From positions 1-64,000 of the forward strand of contig JALCCG010000060.1 of assembly GCA_023212695.1 (NCBI GenBank): 64,000 bases of DNA. The letters are read 5' to 3'. The notes under the pieces are model-generated. The model was given only the letters and a program-made list of their open reading frames with translations. It had not been told where the DNA came from and ran no database searches. Of the stretch, positions 9,553 to 18,613 are shown piece after piece. Each line of letters starts with the position of its first letter. The first letter of the stretch is position 1. The stretch comes from Sporisorium sorghi. Its lineage: Eukaryota; Basidiomycota; Ustilaginomycetes; Ustilaginales; Ustilaginaceae. The translations under genes were made by a program, and so were the position numbers.

Positions 9553-11700
9553 ATGGTTGCCCCCCCTCTCTCTCAGGGCGTTGGCTACGGCGTAGTCATC
9601 GGCCTCGGTGCTCTATTCGCCATTGTCGTAGTCGGTGTTTCCCGCTCACTCGTCCGCTACGCCGGTATCTCAAAAGATGCTGAAGAGTTCAGTGTTGCTC
9701 GACGATCGCTCGGTAGTGGTCTCACTGCCGCTGCTGTGATTAGCTCATGGACTTGGTCGGTCACTCTACTCTCCTCCGTCTCTACCGCCTACAACTACGG
9801 TGTGGCGGGAGCTATGCTCTATGCCTCGGGCAACTGCACTCAGATCGTACTCTTTTCGACACTCGCTATCCAACTCAAGCGCCGTGCTCCCTCGGTCCAC
9901 ACCTATCTCGAGCTCGTCCGCATTCGATTCGGCACTCTCCCTCACTTGACCTACATCTTCTTCGCCCTCGCCAACAACATTCTCGTCTGCAGTTCCGTGC
10001 TGCTCGGCGCCTCGGCAGCGATCAACTCGATCACTGGCATGAACGTGTACGCCGCGCTCTTCCTCCTCCCTGCCAGCGTCGTGGCCTACACACTTCGAGG
10101 TGGTCTTCGAAGCACCATCCTGGCAGACTACCTGCACACCGTCATCATCTTCGTCATTCTATTCACCTTGTGGCTGCGAGCCTACACCACCTTCCCCGAG
10201 ATCGGCAGTCCCGCAGCCATGTACGATCTGCTCGTCAGGATCTCGGAGAAGATCGACATCTCGGGCAACTACAAGGGCAGTCCGCTCACTCTCAAGACCT
10301 CGGGCGGACAGGAATTCGCATGGCTGAGTACGTTAGAATACACTGGTGTCGTCTTTCTCGATGCCTCATTCCACCAGAAAGGTGTCGCAGCTACCCCAGA
10401 AGCCGCCTTCCCCGGATACCTCATTGGAGGACTGGGGTGGTTCGCGATACCCTGGTGTCTTGCGACCACCGCCGGTCTTGCAGCTCTCGCGCTCGAGACC
10501 ACCTACCCTGGATTCCCGACCTACCCGAACCGCATTCCCAAGGAAGATGTCTCTGCTGGCTTGGTCTTGCCATACGCCGCGCAAGCTTTGCTCGGCAAGG
10601 GAGGCTCTGCTGCTGTCCTCCTCCTCATGTTCATGAGCTGCACGTCCGCCATTTCGGCTCAGATGATCGGTGTGTCCACCGTGGTGTCGTACGACATCTT
10701 GAAGACCTACTTCAAGCCGACCATCTCACCGACCGGCCTGCTTGAAGCGAACCAGTACGTCGTCGTCGGTTTCGGCCTGTTTTCTGCCGCTTTCGCCAGC
10801 TTGCTCCATGGCGTCGGTATAGATCTCGGACTGATCTACAACATGATCGGTATCTTCACCGGTGCTGGTCTTGCTCCGCTCATCTTCACCTTCTTTGACA
10901 CCCGGCTTCATCCTGTGGTCATCTTCCCGGGCATCTGGTTCAACTTTGCGGCCGGTGTGGCAGTTTGGCTGTCGGTGGCGTACCACCGCTCCGGGGTGGT
11001 CAACCTTGCCAGTGTTGGTGAAGTTGTCCCTTGTCTGGCGGGCTGTGGTACCGGTATTGGAGTCGGCTTGGTGCTGTCGACCTTGTCGGTGCTGTTCTTC
11101 CCTCGCGAGTTCGCCTGGAGCAGGATCCCGGAGATCCTCGAGCAGCAGTACAAGGAGCAGATCGACCGAGCTGCCAAGCTTCCGCACCTGCACCACCACG
11201 AGCACCAGCGCGACAGCTCTCCCAACGAGAAGCCCTCGAGCCTCAACTCGTCGGCCGACCCACGCCACCAGCTCGAGATCATCGAGAACGACCCGGCCTA
11301 CAACCGCGCGCGCCTCGACCGCTACTTCCGCATCGCACTCGTCTCGGCGCTCACCATCTTTGTCGTCATCACCATCATCTGGCCCTTCTCGCTGTACCGC
11401 GACTACATCTTTACGCGCAGCTTCTTTGAGGGCTGGGTGATCGTGTCGTTCATCTGGGCGGTGTTCGCATTCATCGGCGTGGGGATCTTCCCACTCGTCC
11501 AAGGTCTGCCTGTGGCCAAGGTCATCCTTGCCAACATTCGAAACAAGGTAAAGGGCGACTCTGCTGCTCCTGCGACCACCACTGAAACGAAGCCTGTTTC
11601 TGACGGCACCCTGACGGCGAGGAGCAACTCGAGCGGTGCGATTTCGCCTTCCCAGGCCAAGGCTGAGCAGACACACTCGGATTCGGTCTTCGTCGCGTAA
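9553..11700 (+). CDS. Sodium:solute symporter family permease, probably urea transporter (DUR3-like)
   Basis: Intronless, 715 aa, with well over ten hydrophobic segments spread along its length. It has the long substituted N-terminal repeat typical of the SSS family: after the first helix comes EEFSVARRSLGSGLTAAAV, then SSWTWSVTLL with a small-residue-rich helix, matching the DUR3/urea-permease branch. The large extracellular loop around residues 235-275, the helix A-Q-M-I-G-V-S-T-V-V-S-Y-D-I, and a charged cytosolic loop with His/Asp/Glu before the last two helices also fit. It would import urea (or a related polyamine-type solute) at the plasma membrane, driven by an ion gradient. The tail is Ser/Thr-rich and likely regulatory. 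Substrate inferred from family resemblance only. Confidence 0.8.
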   Translation: MVAPPLSQGVGYGVVIGLGALFAIVVVGVSRSLVRYAGISKDAEEFSVARRSLGSGLTAAAVISSWTWSVTLLSSVSTAYNYGVAGAMLYASGNCTQIVLFSTLAIQLKRRAPSVHTYLELVRIRFGTLPHLTYIFFALANNILVCSSVLLGASAAINSITGMNVYAALFLLPASVVAYTLRGGLRSTILADYLHTVIIFVILFTLWLRAYTTFPEIGSPAAMYDLLVRISEKIDISGNYKGSPLTLKTSGGQEFAWLSTLEYTGVVFLDASFHQKGVAATPEAAFPGYLIGGLGWFAIPWCLATTAGLAALALETTYPGFPTYPNRIPKEDVSAGLVLPYAAQALLGKGGSAAVLLLMFMSCTSAISAQMIGVSTVVSYDILKTYFKPTISPTGLLEANQYVVVGFGLFSAAFASLLHGVGIDLGLIYNMIGIFTGAGLAPLIFTFFDTRLHPVVIFPGIWFNFAAGVAVWLSVAYHRSGVVNLASVGEVVPCLAGCGTGIGVGLVLSTLSVLFFPREFAWSRIPEILEQQYKEQIDRAAKLPHLHHHEHQRDSSPNEKPSSLNSSADPRHQLEIIENDPAYNRARLDRYFRIALVSALTIFVVITIIWPFSLYRDYIFTRSFFEGWVIVSFIWAVFAFIGVGIFPLVQGLPVAKVILANIRNKVKGDSAAPATTTETKPVSDGTLTARSNSSGAISPSQAKAEQTHSDSVFVA

Positions 11701-11899
11701 CTGGACGCAAAAAAAGTGAAGTGTCAGTTTCTTGGCACATGCACACCGCCAATCAGGAGCGGTGTTCTCTATCCTGTACCAGATCCAGATTCCTCCTCCT
11801 GCCCTCGAATACCAAACTCAGTGCTCAATACCGTCTCTGCGTGCGACCGATTCGCAGCGACACGTCGTGAGAACGTCGCTGTTACTTGTGTGTCCGAAT
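11701..11899. other. 3' flank of the symporter gene
   Basis: A short A-run follows the stop codon. No gene seen. Confidence 0.4.
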
Positions 11900-13400
11900 G
11901 AGGCTTGAAGTTTGCAACCGAGCGATCTTCGGGACTCGAAGCATGCGATCTTGGTTCGACGACTCATCTGCTTCGGGTGCCAGCAGCTTCCACTCAGAGA
12001 TCGCTTCCGGTCAGATGTACTTGTCCCTGCGGCGTCGTTTGAGCTTGCTTGAAAGCCTCGTCGGGCTTCAGCTGCGTGGGTACCCGTCTCACTTTGCATG
12101 AAGCCCGCCCCTGGAGTCTGCTGCTGTTGGAGCGAACACTGTTCGATAAGCGCGCTGAGTTTGGCAAGCCGCGCCTTCCATCTCTTTCGTCTGCACTGCG
12201 CAACGTGACAAACTGGATTGGCATAGTACGAGAAGGTGAACACACTTGAAACTGACTTTGAGCAGCCACACGGCCGCGGGTGACTTTGCTTGACCCTTGA
12301 TCGTCATCCGGCGCTTCTCTCGTCACTTTCGCTTTGTTGCTCGACCTGTTGGAAGGCTCGCCGTCCTCCGAGCGAGCGTCATCGGACACTACGTCTCCTA
12401 GCTTCTTCGCTTTCCAGCGCTACGAGATCCGCGACGTTTCGGAGGGTCGAGAGGCTGGGCTGAGGTTCCTTCTGCTAGGAATGCCACGTAGCTGTTCAGC
12501 AGAGCTTTGTGCTTGACACCTGTCTTTTGAGCTTCGTGGCATCGCCTCCCGTCTTCTTTGGTCGAGGATTCTGATCCAAGCCCGCAAGCTTGAGCTGGTG
12601 CTCTTCAATCAGATGGTCGGGGAAATCGCGGGCCGGAACCGTCACCTCGCACACGGGACAGCTTGGCGCAGCCTCTCGGTTCATCAAGATGTGGTTATGG
12701 ACGATGTGTCGTCCGAGATTCGACCACTCTGGATGCTAACGACTCCTCGCAGAGCCCCTCAGCTTGGTATCGACAAAGCAGGGAGGGCAGTGGTGCCCCT
12801 CGACAAACTTGTGTTCGTTTGTATGTTCGTCGAAATGATCCTCGATCATTGCCAAGCCGACCAAACAATCGTCGAGTTCATCGCAGTAGCTTGCCAGGTT
12901 GTCGTCACTGCTATGAATGACGACCCCGTGCTTCTCGGCGAAGAGGTTGTTTTATCGGAAAACTCACAGGTCGGGTACCGCTCGAAAAGCTCCTCCATCA
13001 GCTGAGTACGCTCGCCGAAGAGTCTCGCCCACTCGTCGTCAGCTTCCGGAGCCGCAACTTCTTCAGCCTCTGTCAGGGTGGCTTCCTCGTTCTCCTTCTC
13101 GAGACGTTGAATCAAGGGGATCGTCTTGTCCTGCGTTCCGCGAACGACGAGGCCCTGAATATCGACAGCCGACTATGGCTGGAGAAAGTGGCGAAAGTAT
13201 ACGTCGCTGACGCTGAAGTGGCCCATGGCTCGCCGTCGGTCGTTGCCGGTCACCTCAGGGCGATTGAGGGACATCAAGGCGGCTCTCCTACATGCACGCA
13301 GAGGGAAGCTACGGAAAGGCGACAAGGCGACAGAGCGTCGCATGCAGTTCTCCGCCGCCTTTTCCTTGAGTCCGGTGACGGAGTCCACCGGAGTACGTCC
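11900..13400 (-). pseudogene. Decayed DUF3435-type tyrosine recombinase with C-terminal zinc fingers
   Basis: Read on the minus strand from 13388 down, one frame gives the C-terminal part of a phage-integrase-like fold: PLRACRRAALMSL (the R-x-x-R-R helix), then RRRAMGHFSVSDVYFRHFL (the G-H box followed by the tyrosine region). An in-frame TAG (13173-13175) interrupts it. The same frame goes on with AVDIQGLVVRGTQDKTIPLI and an acidic coil. A one-base deletion near 12950 shifts the frame, after which come paired Cys/His motifs (DHFDEH, HHCPPC, GRHIVHNH, SCPVC, DHLIEEH), again with one TAG between them. A likely 48-base intron (GTGTCA...TAGCAG with GCTGAAC branch) and a second one of about 50 bases follow toward 12100. 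Intron retention plus several stops show a dead genomic copy rather than a processed one. DUF3435 proteins mobilise Crypton-like and Starship elements; the family call is by motif pattern only. Confidence 0.5.
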
Positions 13401-14990
13401 CGTCCTGCACAGGGAGGGTAGGGCGCTCGCGCTCCCGTCTCTGAAGGCTTGGCTCGGTGCGACATTGTGTATCGACAGGGTTCAGAATGCAGGCAAGCTG
13501 ATGAAACGCGCGACACCTGGGCATTGTCGGAAGCTGCTCGACGCGCTCGGAAGCGTCGATGGAAGGAAGAGTTCACGGCTCAGCTTCCCGCTTTGCTCCT
13601 TCACAGAGACCGCAATGCCGAGCGAACACGCAGGTGGACACGCAGACAAGGTCGGACGATGTGCAGCAGCCGTTGCCGCCATCAAGGTCAGCAGTGCAGC
13701 CAGTCGGACTCTCTGGCCAAAGGTTGATACGAGGTGCGAAGCGAGCAAGGGTGGTCACTGTCAATCTAACACATTTTCCTAAAAGGATCTTAAGTCGATC
13801 AACCCCGATCCAGACCGATCAGCCATTCGTCGCGAGTCTTGCGATTGCCTTGCTGCTTTTGCCTTGCTGCCACTGCTTCTGCTCACTCCGAGTCAAGCAG
13901 GAGGCCGCGCTTCACAGTTGGTCGCACTATCGGACCTTGCGTAGGATGACGGCGAGCTCGTGACCTCAAAGGGATCGTTAGTCCAAATCGTGACGAGAAA
14001 GAGCTTGCAGAAGGAGTTCAGTCAGGGTCTTTGGACGCGTGCAGAATCGCTTACGTGAGAGACGTGCATGCGATGCACGTCGCTTCTTGTTCCTTTGGGC
14101 CCCTTGTCTCCGCTTTGATGCGACCATGAGCTTTCCACACAGTGGGTCTCGCTTACGGGTTTGTCCACTCGGCACTGCGACTATTGAGGTGAATGTCTCT
14201 GACACCAGCATGCACTGTGCATCGATTGGTTTTGGTGGTCGTGCCACGTCTGCAGTCCATCGGTTTCAGCCTGTCATGCTTCCCCGCTGTTTCGACCACT
14301 CAGCGTGTGGATCGCTGGTCAGCAGTCACAGGAAATCCCGCGGTGCATGGTCGATCTCGCATCGCAACGCGGGATCCAAGCTGCTTGTCTGTGTTCGCTA
14401 CTCGAGCACGCCGTCAATCGGCCAACTGGTCGTCGATGTGAACGCTTCTCGAAACGGAGCTCCCTCTTTCGTGACGAGTGAGCTACTCAGACCAGTGCGA
14501 CTTGAACCAGACTGATTGCGCTTTTCTTTCTGCGACAGAGGGCGGGCTGGTGCCAATGACGATCCTGTTTACCGGATTTGAAGGCGGTTAGGACCGAACA
14601 GAAGCCCGACTCCGCTCGTGTGTGTACAGCGTGAGGTGGATGACATGACTGACTGACTTCCAACTCCGCCCGAGAAACTCTCCGCTGGTTGGAGCATGCT
14701 TTAATGCAGCAACAAGCTCTTTGACTGTGGTAGGGGCGAGGAGAAAAAGAAGCAGCCAGCAGCCCTACAACAAGTCGTATATCCGAACAAGAAGGTAAAG
14801 CGAAGCTCTAAAACTTCGAACCTTGGTCATCCCTGCATGCATGCATGTAGAGGTAGGTGAGAGCCCGAGTGTGGCTCGCGATGCTGCAGAGCATCCCACA
14901 CTCTGACCTCAGGTCTGGAATCGATACGGATTGCTGGTTGGATAGCCGAAGTTCGATGGGATTGACGTTGCCTCACACCTTCTCGATCTG
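13401..14990. other. Accessory region upstream of the recombinase relic
   Basis: Only short broken frames. The minus strand between 13400 and 14250 contains a basic protein-like fragment (about 13978-14247) that could be the N-terminal part of the recombinase relic, but this cannot be shown. A CATGCATGCATG iteration occurs near 14835-14848. Confidence 0.3.
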
Positions 14991-14999
14991 TATGGCTTT

Positions 15000-15400
15000 T
15001 GAGCTAGACAAGTGCTCGGGATCTCATCGAACGAAGACCGTCAAGCCACTTTGGCATGCAAGCCTCTCGGATAGCTCTCCACGAGGTGGTAGAAGCGCTA
15101 TCGAGAAAGAGCAGATGCGCCATCGCTTTTGCTCCAGATTCGGCTCGTCTCTCTCACTCGACACACTCGATCCTTTGCTCCTGTTCGAAATCTGCTTTGT
15201 TGCCCTTATAGCCGCTGACCTTCTCGACCATACTAGCAAAGAACTTCGGCGGATTGTTTGCATGGGAATGTCTGACGGTCACGTTTGTGACGACCGAGAG
15301 TCTAGCTTTTGAACAATTCTTTTTGAGGCGTGATGATGGACAGCAGCTGTTTCGCGTCATCCCACACGGATCGAGCCAAGCAAAGGGCTCAAGGGCTCAC
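15000..15400 (-). pseudogene. Fragmented coding-like stretch, identity unknown
   Basis: On the minus strand a frame reads HSHANNPPKFFASMVEKVSG and EQEQRIECVE, hits one TGA, and continues in the same frame with AHLLFLDSASTTSWRAIREA before stopping near 15010. Just upstream, in another frame, is DDAKQLLSIITPQKELFK. Composition is protein-like and the pieces are ordered on one strand, which suggests a relic. No domain recognised and no start codon found. Confidence 0.25.
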
Positions 15401-16162
15401 GGGCTTACGTCAGGGTTCGCTCCCACCCGAGCAAAGAGCGAGCGACCAATGACGCTGCTGATCTCGAGAAAGTTCACTGGATGGATGAGATTCCATCATG
15501 TCGCTCAACAGCGATCACGAGGCAGAGACCTGTCCCTCGCTTCTTACATTCCTATCCGGACAAAGAACTCCTTTCCACTTTTGAGTTGTTACCGAGTCGT
15601 CATCCAGGCTCTAGCTCGATCAGGAGGTCCGCCTTGGACCCTTGTTCTACTCGACTCGTCTCTGGCTCGCCTCGCTGCTTCTCTGCGTCGATTGAGAATG
15701 ACGTTATCCCTTCGTCCACCCGTCCCGCGGTGCGCTTCTGCCGCCCGACCAGCCTGACTCGCTACCGCCGCTCCCTTGATGACGCCGTCGGTCTCTGAGA
15801 AATTTCCGCTTGCCCAGCTGATACATTGCCTGTCCGTCAGCAGCAGAATCTGTTGGAGCCCACCTTTGAGCTTTTCCGCCGATTAACACTCGATTTCTTG
15901 GACTTCACCCGGTCATGCTTCTAGATGTGGTGCCAAAGATCCTGTCATCCGACTGGGCCAGACAGATGCGCCGCACACCCAATCCGGCCCCATCCGCCGG
16001 AAAGGACGGACCTGTTGATTACGTCGTGATGTAATGCCAGAATCAAAGCCGTTGGTTGAGCATCAGCAGCAACACGCTCCTTCCCTACACTGTTCGCTAC
16101 AGCGTTCTTTGAGCTTGGAACTCGCCGGTGGACCCAGCAGCTCAAGCGTGTTTGCTTCCCTG
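15401..16162. other. Upstream region of the rhodopsin gene
   Basis: No convincing gene. Becomes C/T-rich toward 16200, consistent with a promoter and leader. Confidence 0.4.
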
Positions 16163-16173
16163 AGATATAAGAT
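16163..16173 (+). promoter_or_regulatory. TATA-like box of the rhodopsin gene
   Basis: AGATATAAGAT lies about 165-170 bases before the ATG, followed by a CT-rich leader (CCTTCCTTCCCTCC) typical of transcription start regions in such fungi. Confidence 0.35.
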
Positions 16174-16335
16174 AGCCTCCCTTCCTTCCCTCCCTCCTCC
16201 TCCCATCATCACCTCACCTCCTTCGTCCACCAGCAGCGTGTCCTTTGGATCCACTCGACCAGGCCCTACACTATCAGGCAGCCTTCTTCCTAGCCTTCTC
16301 CTCCATCAACCTTCGATCCGTCGAGCTTTTCCAAC

Positions 16336-17039
16336 ATGAACGCCGCCGCACAGATGCTCAAGCGAGCGGGCAACGAGGCCCTCTCGGTCAACCCCACCGT
16401 CGCTGACATCGACATCACCACCCACGGTTCTGACTGGCTCTGGGCCGTCTTCTCGGTCATGGCCTTGTGCGGTCTGATCACGATGGCCTGGTCGCTGAAG
16501 CAGTCGCGCGGTGAGCGAGCCTTCCACTACCTCTCGGCTGCCATCCTGGCCACCGCTTCCGTCGCCTACTTCTCCATGGCTTCCGACCTGGGTGCCACCC
16601 CCATCCAAGTCGAGTTCACCCACTACGGCCCCAACCAGGTTAACGGTCAGCGCCCCACCCGTTCGATCTGGTACGCTCGTTACATCGACTGGACCATCAC
16701 CACCCCTCTGCTGCTCCTCGAGATCCTGCTCGTCTCTGGCCTTCCCCTTTCGACCATCTTCATCACCATCTTCTTCGACCTGGTCATGATCATCACCGGT
16801 CTCATTGGTGCGCTGATCGAGTCGACTTACAAGTGGGGATACTACACCATGGGCTGCGTTGCCATGTTCTACGTCTTCTGGACCATCTACGGACCCGGCC
16901 TCAAGTCGGCTTCGCACCTCGGCGATGATTTCAAGAAGTCCTACTTGTCCTCCTCCTTGCTTTTGACCTTCTTGTGGTCTCTGTACCCTGTAAGTACCTC
17001 CCGTGCGACGCACATGTGCATTTCGAGCCAAACACCACG

Positions 17040-17074
<35 letters not shown>

Positions 17075-17513
17075 TGACACCAATTTTTTCTTCTTCTTCC
17101 GATTTCTTCCGCGATGTTATCGATGTCCTCGCCATCGTGATCACGTCCACACAATCGCTTCTCTTTCGTGGCCGCAGGTTGCCTGGGCGATCTGCGACGC
17201 AGGAAATGTGATTAGTCCTGACGGTGAGATGGTGTTCTACGGTGTTCTTGACCTGCTCGCCAAGCCCGTGTTCGCGCTGTTCCACCTGTGGTCGCTGCGC
17301 CGATGCAACTACTCTTCGCTTCACCTCAAGAGCGGCAAGTTCTCTGACTACGAGGACATCTCTGCCAACCACTTCGGCACCATGGAGAACGGCAAGGCCG
17401 CTGAGGTTGGCGTTTCCGCCGCCGGCACCACCACTGGATCCAACACGACTGGTGCCAACGTTCTGCACCCTGCTCCCGCTACCACCATGCACCAGCAGGA
17501 GCACACTCAGTAA
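16336..17513 (+). CDS. Fungal microbial rhodopsin (light-driven ion pump or sensor)
   Basis: Two exons, 16336-16989 and 17178-17513, 329 aa. The intron has a GTAAGT donor and CGCAG acceptor, and joins LWSLYP to VAWAICDAG within helix F. Seven hydrophobic helices are visible. Helix C carries R115, counterion D118, T122, and a glutamate (E129) where bacteriorhodopsin has its donor Asp96. Helix G carries D243 and the retinal-binding lysine K247 (LDLLAKPVF). The protein therefore should bind retinal through a Schiff base in a plasma-membrane-type location. D/T/x pumps with carboxylate donors move protons outward; a Glu donor leaves open whether cycling is fast enough to pump. The C-terminal tail is Thr/His/Gln-rich. 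The intron contains a 32-base A run. Family call is very firm; pump versus sensor is not settled. Confidence 0.93.
17040..17071. repeat. A32 homopolymer inside the rhodopsin intron
   Basis: An uninterrupted run of 32 A between donor and acceptor of the only intron of this gene, followed by a pyrimidine-rich tract. Length is likely to vary between strains. Confidence 0.9.
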
Positions 17514-18331
17514 ATCGTTCTCTCACTAGAGAGATTGGCACATGCCTGCTCGCTTTCGAAGCGCTCTATGCTTTGTACAAGGTCGGCTTTGCCTTGACCG
17601 CATCGATCGCATCAAGCGAGTCTCTTGTCACTCCAGCCGCTTGTCTTTCCTCTACGAATCGTGATCTACGTCTCTGAACCAGGCCGAGACAGCACGGTTT
17701 GACGTTACACTTTGAACCAACATACCCAGTCTTGTTTCGTGCCTACTACTTTGATGTACGACCTACCGCCTCTAATCTCATCCTCCTCCTCCATACTTTT
17801 TTCGAATTCGTGAGCTGCCTGATGAGGTCGCGAAAGAGTCAATGAGGAACGATCTGATCCCTTCTGGAGCTGTAATGGAGCTGTACGAGGAACCTGCGTC
17901 CATTCAATTGCGTGCGCACCGTGGTCCTGGTCGGAAGTACACGATGAGCCAGGAGCCGTCTGCTGTGACTTGACGTGCCAGCTTGGTGTTTGAAAGGGTT
18001 GACAGCAATCGCCGCCAGAAGACTTCAAACCGCCTCTCTAGATGCTGCTTTATGATTCCAACAAAGAATGCGACTCCAAAACCATACACACAAAGCCTTG
18101 CAAGTTGATCTTGGACTGTGATATGGAGCGGCAGCTTACCATGACGGGGTCGATGAAAAAACCGAAATTGTTAGAGCGACATTTGGGCGACTGATAAAAC
18201 AAAGATTAGAGATCATTTGTCAGCCTGTTCTCTCCGCCGCAAAAAAATGGACGTGCAGCAAGTGAATTTTTTCTTCTTCTCGCGAACTGTCCGCCGACAC
18301 CCTTTTTTTTTGGAAGAAGTGGTGCAAAACG

Positions 18332-18369
<38 letters not shown>

Positions 18370-18613
18370 GTTTGAACAGCGAAGAAAAATTTCAGCAAAC
18401 GACACTTTTCTGGCTGAGCCACCGCATCGTCACCATCATCCTCCCTACAACATCATCTTTTCCTCGATTCTCCAGAACGAGCAGCGGAAGAGCTCGAAAG
18501 CGCTGCATCCTCACCCAACCACTCCGAGGCCGCTTTGCTACGTGCGCAGCCAGGTGGGACATTCAGCGTCTGAGGTGCTTCCAGGGGGCCGACCCTTGGC
18601 AACCTAGCTCACA
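17514..18613. other. Intergenic region between rhodopsin and RNA polymerase I subunit genes
   Basis: About 1.1 kb holding the rhodopsin 3' end and the promoter of the downstream gene. The main feature is a 36-base T run; shorter T runs lie at 18303-18311 and 18267-18272. No coding frame supported. Confidence 0.5.
18333..18368. repeat. T36 homopolymer in the RNA polymerase I subunit promoter
   Basis: Uninterrupted T run about 250 bases upstream of the ATG at 18614. Long poly(dA:dT) tracts exclude nucleosomes in fungal promoters, so a role in keeping this housekeeping promoter open is plausible (inference). Confidence 0.9.
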
